A stretch of 64,000 nt of DNA from Mycoplasma sp. CAG:776. Its GTDB lineage: Bacteria > Bacillota_I > Bacilli_A > RF39 > UBA660. The stretch's first letter is position 1; each line of letters begins with the position of its first letter. The notes beneath the pieces were generated by a model, which made no database searches, was not told where the DNA came from, and was given only the letters and a program-made list of their open reading frames with translations. The position numbers and the translations under genes are program-made. Below are positions 24,816-34,600 of the stretch, piece after piece. The stretch lies in contig FR903071.1 in the NCBI GenBank assembly GCA_000438195.1, positions 98,624-162,623 of the forward strand, in the 5' to 3' direction.

Positions 24816-24894
24816 TGTTAAAATATTATTAGATTTGAGATTTATCGACCTATTTTAATCTTAAAGGTTTTAAATAGGCTACTTTCTCGCACCA
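24816..24894 (+). repeat. 79-nt direct repeat, copy 2 (downstream of fic)
   Basis: Same sequence and orientation as 23492-23570, starting 12 nt after the fic stop. Its GCACCA end runs directly into the right end-repeat of the island. Confidence 0.8.
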
Positions 24895-24913
24895 GAGGGA
24901 AATAGCCTCGAAC
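24889..24913 (+). repeat. Right end-repeat of the tRNA-Leu island (attR-like)
   Basis: It matches 18756-18780 at 22 of 25 bases, in the same orientation. As at the tRNA, it is followed by a terminator hairpin. The island between is about 6.1 kb. Confidence 0.55.
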
Positions 24914-24934
24914 TATTCGAATTTTAATATATAG

Positions 24935-24962
24935 AAATCAATCGAAATGATTGATTTTTATC
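24935..24962 (+). terminator. Rho-independent terminator
   Basis: AAATCAATC/GATTGATTT stem (9 bp, 5-nt loop) followed by T residues; it closes the fic transcript and the island. Confidence 0.75.
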
Positions 24963-25079
24963 GTTATTATCTAATGTTTTTCTTGATTATTTAAATAAAT
25001 TAAGTTACAGTATACATTTTTATTTATTAATGAAAAAGACCAATTGTAGCAGTTGGTCTAATCGATAAAATATAGTTTG

Positions 25080-25595
25080 TTATTTATTTCTTTTTACAAA
25101 TATTATTCCTAATATTATAGTTATTGTTATAACTATAATTGGGGCAAATCTAAAGAATATCCATTCAAATGAATGCCATATCGTTCCAATAACAGTCCAT
25201 TCAGCATCATTGTAATCCCATGATTGATATGGACTATTTAATATTATGAATAAAATAAATAATAATATTAAAAATACATCAGCAATTATTAATGTATTAA
25301 TCATTAGTTTTCTCTTTTGTTTTCGTTTCATTGATAATTGTTCATTTATAACTTCTAATTTTTCGGATATTACTTGTAAGTCATTTTTTTCTTTTTCCTT
25401 GATGTTCTCACCTAGAATTTCACTAACCGGTGTTTCAAAAATTGTTGATATAGTTATTAACATTTCCGCATCTGGAACAGATAAGCCTGACTCCCATTTT
25501 GAAATTGTTTGTCTAACAACATTTAATTTAATACTTAACTCTTCTTGGGAAAGTCCTTTTTGTTTTCTTAATGCTTTTAAATTATCTTTTAACAT
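25080..25595 (-). CDS. XRE-family regulator with two C-terminal membrane segments
   Basis: A 171-residue protein: an N-terminal Cro/C1 HTH (residues 5-60, RKQKGLSQEELSIKLNVVRQTISKWESG) whose sequence is the classical SWE/KWESG type, a charged linker and two hydrophobic segments (about 97-118 and 145-167). Membrane-tethered XRE regulators of this shape are common in Firmicutes and usually sense envelope or peptide signals. RBS AAGGAG lies 10 nt before ATG. It is alone, on the minus strand. Confidence 0.82.
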   Translation of the reverse strand: MLKDNLKALRKQKGLSQEELSIKLNVVRQTISKWESGLSVPDAEMLITISTIFETPVSEILGENIKEKEKNDLQVISEKLEVINEQLSMKRKQKRKLMINTLIIADVFLILLFILFIILNSPYQSWDYNDAEWTVIGTIWHSFEWIFFRFAPIIVITITIILGIIFVKRNK

Positions 25596-25682
25596 ATAAC
25601 ATTTTCTCCTTTCAAGTTAAGTTTATTATAAATATATCGTTGCTACAAGCAATGTATTTTAACATTGCAATCAATTGTAAAT

Positions 25683-25928
25683 TTAATGAATAGTATGTGA
25701 AGTTATAATTGTGTAGCTATATGCGTTAATAGTTATCCTTATATTATTAATTTCACAATACCAATTCTTTCCTTGTTTATAAATATTACAGTTTTTATCT
25801 AAGATTTTATTTTTACAGTATTCAATTATATCATTAGTATTTAATTTAAGATTTTTCTTAATCCTATCCATACCCATTTTGGTAGTATGAATTTTATCTA
25901 TATTAGATAATAATATTTCTTTATTCAT
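25683..25928 (-). CDS. DUF3781 family protein
   Basis: An 81-residue cytoplasmic protein with the pattern NIDKIHTTKMGMDRIKKNL, IIEYCKNKILD, GKNWYCEINNIRITINAYSYTIITSHTI that marks DUF3781. Function is unknown. It lies 29 nt after the GNAT gene start side and probably shares a transcript with the acetyltransferase group downstream of 27576. Confidence 0.75.
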   Translation of the reverse strand: MNKEILLSNIDKIHTTKMGMDRIKKNLKLNTNDIIEYCKNKILDKNCNIYKQGKNWYCEINNIRITINAYSYTIITSHTIH

Positions 25929-25957
25929 AATTTTTACATCTTCCTTATATATTGAAC

Positions 25958-26404
25958 TTATTTTTCTAATTTCATATATAAAACTGGGTAGGGTTTACCT
26001 TGATCATCTAACTCGTTTCTTTGATAAACTTTAAAACCTATGTGTTCATAAAAGCACTTTGCTTGTGGATTATCTTCATTTACTGCAAGATCATTAATTC
26101 CATAATTTTCTATTCCGTATAAAAGCATTTTTTTGCCAATACCCTTGCCTCTACATTCAGAAATAATAAATAGCATTTCAAGTTTATTATTTTCAATTCC
26201 CATAAATGCAATAGGTGTTCCCTCTTTATCAGTTTCAATAATTAAATGGGAGATATTGTTTAATGCTTCTGGTACATATTTTTTAATTTCTAAAATTTCT
26301 TCATTTGATAGAAATTTATGTGTTGCTCTTACAGAATTTTCCCACACCGTTAATAATTTATCTATAAGTTGTGGTGTTCTATCTTTGGCCTCAATTATTT
26401 TCAT
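25958..26404 (-). CDS. GNAT acetyltransferase, YjaB-like
   Basis: A 148-residue GNAT enzyme using acetyl-CoA. The acetyl-CoA loop is ECRGKGIGKKML (about 85-96), followed by NEDNPQAKCFYEHIGFKVYQRNELDDQGKPYP, a C-terminus very like E. coli YjaB. The N-terminal VWENSVRATHKFLS also fits. The substrate is unknown. It lies 26 nt from the ClbS-like gene in a row of accessory genes. Confidence 0.85.
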   Translation of the reverse strand: MKIIEAKDRTPQLIDKLLTVWENSVRATHKFLSNEEILEIKKYVPEALNNISHLIIETDKEGTPIAFMGIENNKLEMLFIISECRGKGIGKKMLLYGIENYGINDLAVNEDNPQAKCFYEHIGFKVYQRNELDDQGKPYPVLYMKLEK

Positions 26405-26430
26405 ATTTTACCTCACTTTCAAAGGGTAAT

Positions 26431-26940
26431 TTATTTATTAGTCCTTTTCCATTTTTTTATTTTACCTCTAAAATTTTTGAAATTAGCAATAGTATTTAGA
26501 TGTATTAATCTACATACACTAAACTCCTTACCGTTTGTTTTTGCCCAATTTCTTTTTCCGATTTCCAATAATTCTGTATCAGATAAATTAGTTACTAGTT
26601 GGATAATATTATCAACTTTTTGATTAAAAGTATCAATTAATTCTTTTAAAGAATAATCATTATGTTTATCATAAAAACTTTGATATAACCAATCTAAATT
26701 ATTCCATTTCCATTCAGTAGCAAGTGGTGTTTTCTGAATGGCTTTTTGTTCTTCATTTTCCCAAGCTAAAACTAAATCCATCCAACCAATACAAAAGGAT
26801 AACATTTGAAAAGGAGTATATTCAATTTTCCCGTCAACTACATTTATAGATGATTCATTTATATTCGAATATTCTTTAATAAACAAATCAGCATTATTTC
26901 TAATTGCTTCTATCAATTCTAATTTATTACTGTATTTCAT
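26431..26940 (-). CDS. ClbS/DfsB-family four-helix-bundle protein
   Basis: A 169-residue soluble helical protein. KLELIEAIRNNADLFIKEY, YTPFQMLSFCIGWMDLVLAWE and LDWLYQSFYDKHNDYSLKEL follow the ClbS/DfsB (DinB-like) layout. ClbS protects against colibactin, but most members of this family have unknown roles. Conserved Trp residues of the family are present. Followed by two GNAT-type neighbours, it may belong to a small resistance or detoxification set; that is inference. Confidence 0.75.
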   Translation of the reverse strand: MKYSNKLELIEAIRNNADLFIKEYSNINESSINVVDGKIEYTPFQMLSFCIGWMDLVLAWENEEQKAIQKTPLATEWKWNNLDWLYQSFYDKHNDYSLKELIDTFNQKVDNIIQLVTNLSDTELLEIGKRNWAKTNGKEFSVCRLIHLNTIANFKNFRGKIKKWKRTNK

Positions 26941-26967
26941 AGTCCCTCCATAAATCGTAATTTTGAT

Positions 26968-27576
26968 TTATAATTTCTTCCTATATAATAAACATTTTAA
27001 AGGAACCTCTTTTTCTAGTTTAAGGATAATATCTTCTTCTCCAACTTTATCAAATCCTCTGTTTTCATAGAATTGATAAGTACATTGATCATCAGTAAAT
27101 AAGTAAATTTCTTTTCCTTTTTCTCTTTTTTCTAATTCATTTAACAACTTTGTTCCTATACCTTTTACTTTTAAATCAGGATTAGCTGCTAAAAATCTGA
27201 TTTCTCCATTTGGTTTATTATTTTTTTGATATTCTTTTAGTAATTTTTGATTAACTTCATCATAAATACCAACACTATCTTTGAAGAAATATTTTTGAAT
27301 AAACTCAACAAACTTAACATATATAGACTTTGAAAATGATTTATGACATTTAGGTTCATCATATATCTCTGCTATTAGAACTCCTGCTAGTTCTTCACCA
27401 TAATATAATGCTAAAACTTGTGTTGCATTTAATAGTTCCAAATACCAAAAGTATCTACCATAAAAATTTAATATTGTTTTATTATCAACATAAAAATTAA
27501 AGTGCATTCCTTTAATTGCATATTGAATTACTTTCTTGTAATCTTTTTCTGCCAATTCTTTAAATTCCAATTCCAA
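26968..27576 (-). CDS. GNAT-family acetyltransferase
   Basis: A 202-residue GNAT protein with the acetyl-CoA binding loop DLKVKGIGTKLLNELE (about 135-150) and the C-terminal YQFYENRGFDKVGE block. The N-terminal half (FNFYVDNKTILNFYGRYFWYLEL) is aromatic-rich and less conserved. The substrate is unknown. It is the first gene of the minus-strand accessory run 27576-25683; each gene has its own short gap of 26-29 nt, so one transcript is plausible. Confidence 0.82.
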   Translation of the reverse strand: MELEFKELAEKDYKKVIQYAIKGMHFNFYVDNKTILNFYGRYFWYLELLNATQVLALYYGEELAGVLIAEIYDEPKCHKSFSKSIYVKFVEFIQKYFFKDSVGIYDEVNQKLLKEYQKNNKPNGEIRFLAANPDLKVKGIGTKLLNELEKREKGKEIYLFTDDQCTYQFYENRGFDKVGEEDIILKLEKEVPLKCLLYRKKL

Positions 27577-28532
27577 AGTATCATCTCGCTTTCAAATTAC
27601 TATTTGTCGTTTAGATAATTATATCATTTTTTTCATATAAAAACTATTTTCAAATAACAATAAAAGTACTATAAGTATGTAATATTAATTGTCTTTGTTA
27701 AATGGTTTTGGTAAGTTCCTAAACAGCACTATCGGTCAATTTATTTTAACTTTTTTAGATTAAAATATATAGTATCGATTTTAAAAAAAGTTGATTTTTG
27801 ATATTTAAGGAAAGAAAAGGATAGCTTAAGGTGTTTCAATTAAAAGCAAAAGATTTACTTTTTTATAAAGTACTAAAAAAAAGATAGAGTTTATATATGA
27901 CAATAATATTGAAATTATACAGAATACCAAAGATGGTTTTGAAAGATATTAAAAATATGATTTATGTTGCAATTGAATGTGTCTAAAGAAAATTATTAGA
28001 TTGAATTATTATAATAATTGTTAAAAGTCAATAGTTTTCTAAAAAATTTAATATGGAAAAGAAGCATATAATAATAAAATTTCATACAAGTGAAACTTTA
28101 GAAAAATCATTGTCCTGGTTCTTATATTTATCTAAAAAGCAAATAAGAAAGTAGTCGAAATTCTATTGTTAAATAAAGGTTTTAACTCTGGAAAAGATTT
28201 ATTTAACTCGCCGTTTAATAAAAATTCAAATTTACTTCGATTTTTAATTAATGGTTGACGTACATAATGACTTTAAAATATAAATATGGTATAATAAATA
28301 ATAATTTGGAATGTATTGAATGGATAAGAGATAACTAGCAATAGTAAAAACTAACGTGTTTTTATTAAATCTATGTTCTTAAGTTCTTTGAACCAGTTTA
28401 TAAAATGGTTTTGGTAAAATAGATACGAATCTACAATACTTCTAAGAATTATAATACATCAAAAAATATAAATAGAAAGGGAAAAATCAAATATATTAAT
28501 ATTTATATAAGATTGATTATACGAGAATTTAA
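27577..28532. other. 956-nt stretch without an intact gene; decayed sequence
   Basis: No frame longer than about 35 codons is open. Fragments such as MEKKHIIIKFHTSETLEKS (33 codons, near 28053) and IEFIYDNNIEIIQNTKDGFER (near 27890) read as protein-like but are broken by stops, suggesting gene decay. A 15-nt sequence AAATGGTTTTGGTAA occurs near 27702 and 28405. A weak promoter (TTGACG 28255, 18-nt spacer, TATAAA) could serve the HAD gene. Confidence 0.4.
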
Positions 28533-29264
28533 ATGAAAAATGTAATTATTTATGATTTCGATGGAACATTAACTCCATACTCTTTACCTAAATTTGAAAT
28601 TTTAGAAAAAAGTGGAATGAAAGGTGGAGCACATAATCCAAAATTTTTAGAATTATCAAAGCAAAAATCAAAAGATAAAAATATAGATTTATATGAAGCT
28701 ATGTATGAAACTTATTTTGAAATTATAAAAAGTGCAAATTTTGATTTAAAAGATGAAAATTTTTGTTTAGGTTATAATAATGTTGATTATAATGAAGGAG
28801 TAACTGACTTTTTAGATATGCTTTGTCAAAATCATGTTTCAAATTATTTGTTAAGTTCTGGAATTAAGGTGTTTTTAGAAAAAGTCTCTGTTTCATCCTA
28901 TTTTAAAAAGATTTATGCAACGATATTTAATTATAATTTAAACCATGAAGCCATAGGAATAAAATTTTTAATGAGTGATAAAAATAAAGTCGTTGCTATA
29001 GAAGAAATATTAAAAACAATTGGAAATAAAGATAATGATTGTTCTAATGTAATATATATAGGGGATGGACTTACAGATTATTATGCAATGAAATACATTA
29101 AAGAACATGGTGGAACAACAATCTTTGTATACCAAGATCCCAATCATAAAGATATTTTAGCTATAAAAGAAAAAAAGGTTGTTGACTTTTATACAAATGC
29201 TATTTATTCACAAAATGGTGAGTTATATCATTATGTGAGAAAATTATGTAAAATTAATAACTAA
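28533..29264 (+). CDS. HAD-superfamily phosphatase
   Basis: A 243-residue HAD hydrolase. Motif I is YDFDGTLT (Asp8 nucleophile, Asp10 acid/base), motif II is LLSSGIK (near 108), the Lys region is around 125-155, and the late motif is YIGDGLTDYYAM (near 180). A helical cap lies between motif I and II. It resembles phosphoserine-phosphatase-like HADs; the substrate is not known. Plus-strand singleton in an accessory stretch. Confidence 0.85.
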   Translation: MKNVIIYDFDGTLTPYSLPKFEILEKSGMKGGAHNPKFLELSKQKSKDKNIDLYEAMYETYFEIIKSANFDLKDENFCLGYNNVDYNEGVTDFLDMLCQNHVSNYLLSSGIKVFLEKVSVSSYFKKIYATIFNYNLNHEAIGIKFLMSDKNKVVAIEEILKTIGNKDNDCSNVIYIGDGLTDYYAMKYIKEHGGTTIFVYQDPNHKDILAIKEKKVVDFYTNAIYSQNGELYHYVRKLCKINN

Positions 29265-29301
29265 ATATTTATATATTAAATAGTTAAGTTACTCTTTATA
29301 T

Positions 29302-29982
29302 TTATTTTTTATTACAAGTAAGATTATAGCTTTCCTTTATATAAGCTATTATTTCTTCATCTTCTATTGTATTATCTAAGATTATTGTAATCCATTTTTT
29401 CTTATTCATATGATAAGCTTTATAAAATCCTTTTTTATTTAGTAATTGGCTTATTTTTTCTTCATTTAATTTTAAATTAATCACTTCTACTTTTTCAATA
29501 TTATCATTGTTTTCTATTTTTCCTCTTTTTACATTCATAATTAATGCATACCACTTCTTATTATTAGCGTGTCTAAATATACCACAATCTGGATTTTTCT
29601 TCCAAGGAAATTCTGGAGTTGTATGATAATAATTTATTATAAAATCAGCTACTCTATTTGTTTGTTCTGATCCAAAATACAAGATGGTACAACATTTATC
29701 TTTAATATCAAATAAAACTTTTTTAAATTCTTCACGAACTTTATTGATGAACTCTCCATTTAAGTTTTCATTACGATAATTTAAATATTCTTCATCAAAA
29801 TTAGCATCTATTATTTTCCCTTTTATATTATTATAATAATCGATTTCTATTATGATTTTAAATGTATTATTTAAAATTTTTTTTGAATAAATATAACTAT
29901 TATTAATTTCTTTAAAACCATAAGACATCAATTTATCTATCTTTATTTGGGCTTTCTTAAATATTTTTTCCTCTAAATTCAT
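29302..29982 (-). CDS. MmcQ/YjbR-family protein with N-terminal extension
   Basis: A 226-residue protein. Residues about 115-220 match MmcQ/YjbR (NPDCGIFRHANNKKWYALIMNV, KGFYKAYHMNKKKWITIILD), a CyaY-like fold proposed to bind DNA. The N-terminal 110 residues are a further domain seen in some family members. ATG 29982 follows GGTG at 6 nt; GTG 29991 overlaps that site. It ends the unit that starts with the ClpX-like gene (19 nt gap). Confidence 0.8.
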   Translation of the reverse strand: MNLEEKIFKKAQIKIDKLMSYGFKEINNSYIYSKKILNNTFKIIIEIDYYNNIKGKIIDANFDEEYLNYRNENLNGEFINKVREEFKKVLFDIKDKCCTILYFGSEQTNRVADFIINYYHTTPEFPWKKNPDCGIFRHANNKKWYALIMNVKRGKIENNDNIEKVEVINLKLNEEKISQLLNKKGFYKAYHMNKKKWITIILDNTIEDEEIIAYIKESYNLTCNKK

Positions 29983-30001
29983 TTTTATCACCTATTATTA
30001 A

Positions 30002-31369
30002 CTATTTATTTTTTGATTTTACTAAGATATAAGGTTTTTCTTCTTCTGTTTGCGGCTTTATTAGAATTATTCTTGAATATTCTCCTGCAAAAATTCTAAA
30101 TAAAGCACTACTAATACATTCATCAAAAACGGCTTTTAAACTTCTTGCTCCACTTTGTTTTAATATAGATAATTCAGCAATATATTCTATAAATTCATTA
30201 TTAAATCCAAAATCTACGTTTAACATTTCAAATAATTTTCTATATGTGTTTAATGGACTAAAATCTGATTCTTTTAATATTCTGATAATATCTTCTTTTT
30301 TTAAAGGATTCATTGCAATTATTTTAGAAAATCTACCCATTAATTCATTTAACATTCCATAATTAGTAAAATGTTCTATTTTAAGATGTTTATAATCCTG
30401 TTCTTCTGTGATGCCAGTAAAAGCTCCTAATCCCACTATAGTTAATTTTGAAGTATTAAATGTACCACTCGGTAAGTAAAATATAGAACCATCTAATAAC
30501 TTTAATAAAGATCTTTGTACCCCTAGCCTTGAAACATGAGATTCTTTACCGTTATTTTTTTCAGCTAGCTTATCAAATTCATCTATTACTAATATTCCTT
30601 TTTCTGCTTTTTCTATTCTTCCATTTGCTGCTAAACATAGTGCTTCTAACATATCCGTTACTTTTCTTCCTTGGTAGCCAGTTTCTGAAAGAGAGGTTGC
30701 ATCTTCTATTATTATTGGAATATTATATAGTTTTGATATTCTTTTTAATATTTCTGTTTTCCCTGTTCCAGTTGGTCCGCATATTAGGATACTTTCTTTT
30801 AACTTAGCAATTATATCTATATCAAAATCTGAATTTATGACTTTCTGATTTTTAAATAGAGCTGTTAATATTTGCATAATTTGTTCATCTTGAGAAATAA
30901 TTGTTCTTTTTATTGCCATATACATTGAAAATATATCTGCATTTTTCTCTCTTTCTTCTAATGTAAAATCTAATTTATTCTGCTCTTCTTTCTCCAATAA
31001 AGCTAGTAATTCTTTATTTAGTAGCTTTGCTAATCCCGTTCCTTCTTTATCTCTTAAATAATATTTGGCTGTGCTTTCTAATCTTTTTCTTCGTATTATA
31101 TCAAAGTTCACTTTATTATTATTAAGCTTTATCGCTTCTATTAAATCATCTTTTATAAAAACAAAATTACTTTCATTTCTATTTTTATCTACGCTACTTG
31201 CATATATTCCACTATATATTCCAGTTATTACATGGTTCATATAATTTCCTTCGGAGTTCATAAATGATATACTAACACAATAATCTCTAAAATAAAATAT
31301 TTCATGTTTTTGATTTTCATAATTTATATATTCTTTCTCAAATAAATAGCCTATTTTTAATTCTATCAT
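30002..31369 (-). CDS. ClpX-like AAA+ ATPase without zinc-binding N-domain
   Basis: A 455-residue AAA+ protein. Walker A is GPTGTGKTEI (near 197), Walker B is GILVIDEFDKLA (near 258), and sensor 2 is GARSLKAV (near 410); the order and the C-terminal NELMGRFSKI are ClpX-like. The N-terminal 150 residues do not contain the four-cysteine zinc finger of true ClpX. In the stretch where the ClpP-binding IGF loop should lie (about 325-345) there is only LKIEHFTNYGM. It is therefore probably an unfoldase-like paralogue not working with ClpP. The N-domain is not recognised. Confidence 0.78.
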   Translation of the reverse strand: MIELKIGYLFEKEYINYENQKHEIFYFRDYCVSISFMNSEGNYMNHVITGIYSGIYASSVDKNRNESNFVFIKDDLIEAIKLNNNKVNFDIIRRKRLESTAKYYLRDKEGTGLAKLLNKELLALLEKEEQNKLDFTLEEREKNADIFSMYMAIKRTIISQDEQIMQILTALFKNQKVINSDFDIDIIAKLKESILICGPTGTGKTEILKRISKLYNIPIIIEDATSLSETGYQGRKVTDMLEALCLAANGRIEKAEKGILVIDEFDKLAEKNNGKESHVSRLGVQRSLLKLLDGSIFYLPSGTFNTSKLTIVGLGAFTGITEEQDYKHLKIEHFTNYGMLNELMGRFSKIIAMNPLKKEDIIRILKESDFSPLNTYRKLFEMLNVDFGFNNEFIEYIAELSILKQSGARSLKAVFDECISSALFRIFAGEYSRIILIKPQTEEEKPYILVKSKNK

Positions 31370-31500
31370 ATTTATTTCCCCTATCTGTTTTAATTATTAT
31401 AACATATTTCTTTTATCTTATCAGAAAATGCCCATTCTTAATTTTATGTTTCATTTTTTGATTCATTTGTGTCTTATTTTAACTTAATTGCTGGAACATT

Positions 31501-31614
31501 TCAACCTTTTTTAAGCTTATCATAATCAACCATTAAATTAACATCAGCCTTTTTAAAGATCTTAATGATAATCCAGTTTGGTACATCCAAATATTTTATG
31601 AATGAATGTTTCTT
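31501..31614 (-). pseudogene. C-terminal fragment of an unidentified gene
   Basis: A 37-codon open stretch ending at TGA (31501) reads HSFIKYLDVPNWIIIKIF followed by KKADVNLMVDYDKLKKG. It is protein-like but has no start codon or RBS upstream. It is probably the remnant of a gene disrupted beside the ABC transporter. No family could be assigned. Confidence 0.4.
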
Positions 31615-31617
31615 GTT

Positions 31618-31649
31618 AAAAAAAATTGCTATATTTCTATAACAATTTT
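31618..31649 (-). terminator. Rho-independent terminator
   Basis: Minus strand AAATTGTTATA/TATAGCAATTT stem followed by a T run; it ends the ABC-transporter operon. Confidence 0.7.
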
Positions 31650-34600
31650 TATTCTACTGATTTTAATGATTCCACCATATTTATCTTCTTTAATTTTTGA
31701 TTTGTTATTATTTGAACTAATATTGTAAAGAAAATAATTATTAGGAAAGAGAATATATAACTATACCATTTAATAGAGTGTAAGAATAATATATTATCTG
31801 TTTCAGCGACATTTATTACATACATATGTAAGAATATTCCTGCTCCTAAACCTATTAAAATACCAATAATTGTTAAGAAAAGCGTTTCACGATATACATA
31901 GCTAGATACTTCTTTATCATAAAATCCTAAAACTTTTAATGTTGATATTTCTCTTATTCTTTCCGCAATATTAATGGTTGTTAAATTATATAATACAATA
32001 AATGCTAACATACAAGATGCCCCAATAATTAAGACAATAATTAAATTTAAGCCTTTTACCATATTATCAAATACTAAAATATTGTCTTCTGTGAAATTAA
32101 TGGTACTAACTAATCCTGAATCTATCCATTTTTCAGCAAAATCTTCATGACTTGTTTCTTCATTTAAGTTTGTCATAATCATATTGTATTCTAACTCTTT
32201 TTCAAAATATTTTTCATATGTTTCTTTGTTCATATAAACATAATGTAAGGTATAATTTTCTACTATTTCAGATACAGGTAAAACTACTAATTCATTATTA
32301 CTGTTTCTTAGTTTGATAAAATCCCCTATTTTAACATTTAATAAATCTGCCATTTTTTCACTAATAATTACACCATCTTCTGGAAAAGTAAAATTTTCAT
32401 TTACCTTACTATTCAATGTTATAAAGTTATTTAGTTCAGTATTATTTTCTAGAGCAATTAAATAAACATCATGAGTTAAATCCTTTGCTTCAAAAGTAAA
32501 TGAGGCTTGATAAATTGGTAAATACTCTGTAATGTTATCTTCTTTTAATTTACTTTTCCATTCTTCTTCAATGGTTTTAAAGGAATTTTGGAAAACTAAT
32601 AAGGCATCATAATGATTAATTTTTCCATATTGTAAATCTGCTAAGCCACTTATGCTATCTCTTAAGCCAAAACCTGTTAATAAAAGTGCAGTTGATCCTA
32701 CTACTCCTAAGACTGTCATTACTATTCTTTTTTTATATCGAAACATATTTCTAGCTGTTACTTTGCCTGTAAAAGATAATCTTTTCCAAATAAATTTTAT
32801 ATGCTCTAAAAGAACTTTTTTACCAGATTTTGGAGTAGCTGGTCTTAAAATAGTTGCAGGAACATTTTTTAACTCTTTTAAACATGAGATGATTGCTATT
32901 AACGACATTAGTCCTAACGTTATTAATATGATAATAAAGAATGGTAATAATTTCATATTGATATTTAATGATGGAAGAATATAATTAGCATTATAAATAC
33001 TGTAAATTATATTCGGAATTAAAGTATATCCTATTAATAATCCTATGGTTACACCAATAACTGTGGCAAAAAAGACATAGAATAAATAACCATTAATAAT
33101 ATTAAAACTTCCATATCCTAATGATGATAAAACTCCTATCTCTCCTCTTTCTTCTTCTATCATTCGATTCATTGTATTAAAACACATTAAAGCTACGACA
33201 ATTATAAAGAAAATAGGAAATATTCCAGCAATAGCATCCACTTTAGCGGCATCATCCCAAATACTAGAATAACCATTATTATCGGTACGATCTAATAAAT
33301 ACCAAACTGGCTTTTCTATTTTTGCTAAAGAAGACTTAGCTTCATTAATTTTTGCTTCTAATTCTTTTTTTTGTTCTTCGAGTGTATTTTCTCCTGCGAC
33401 ATATTCTTCATATGCTGATTCTATTTTCTGCTCTTGAGTTTCTAGTTTTTCTTTTGCTTTATTTAACTTGTCTTGAGATGCCTTTATTTGTTCTTCTAAT
33501 TCTTTTTCGCTATTATCAATTTCTATTTTACTATTCTTTAAAGTCTCACTAGTTGTAACTAATGTCTGTAGATTATCTTTCTTATTATTCAGTTCTTCTA
33601 ATGTTTTTTGATATTCAGCATATTTGGGATCATCTGTAGGTAGAGTATTTAATATTTCTTTAATAGACGTAATATTACTTTTTACAGTATTTAAGGCTGT
33701 TTCTAAAGTTTCTTCTGTTAAACCTAATGATGCCAAAGTATTTTTTAATTCTTTATTACTTTCTTCCCATGTTAATCTGGCATTATTTATTTTTGTTAAT
33801 CCATTTTGTTCTTCTTCTTTTAATTTATTTTCATTAGTAATTATTTCATTTTTAGCATTATAGATTTCCGTTCTTCCATTATTAATTTCCTCTAAAGCCT
33901 CTTGTAATTCTTCTTCAGCAATACTAATTTTTTCATTCGCTTCATCTTCAATTTTACGTATCTCAATGGTTGCTTCTTCTAAAATCTCTTCATATCTTTT
34001 TGTTTCTCTAATTGGCTTTAATTCTTCTAATTCTTCTAATAATAAATTAGTAGTCTCTTCATATCCTTTTTCATATGCTGTTTCTTTTAAAGAGCCTTTC
34101 GCTGTTAAATATACTTCTGTATAATATTCGGAATTAAAGTTTTCTTTAGGTATATAAATGAATGATGCTAATTCTCCAGTTCCAATACTGGCAATTCCCA
34201 TTTGTCTACTTAAATACATTGGGGAGTTTGCTAAGCCTACTACTTTATAAGTAGTATTTTGGAGTATACCTTCTTGAGATAATTTACTAATTGTTAGAGT
34301 ATCTCCTATTTTATATTTTGTAGCATCAGCTATGCATTCATTATTATTCTCTGGCATATTTCCTTCAACTAAATCTACATTGTTTATATCTTCTTCAATG
34401 GCATGAATACGCACAGCTTCTCCATCAATTAATGTATCTACAGAATAACTTGCTACGACTTTCTCAATATTTTTAAGTTCTTCTAAAGAAGCTATATCAT
34501 CTTCTGTTAAACCCATGGTACTAACAATTTTAAAATCCATTAAATTATGTTCATCATAATAATTGTCCAATGTAGCTTCAATATCGGGTGTAGTTTCTCT

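Noticed and set aside
27577..28532. Insertion sequence or phage remnant
   Set aside because: No transposase motif, terminal inverted repeats or target duplication could be found.
33352..33863. Plus-strand ORFs in the ABC permease coiled-coil region
   Set aside because: They are Leu/Phe-rich shadows antisense to the Glu/Lys-rich coiled coil.
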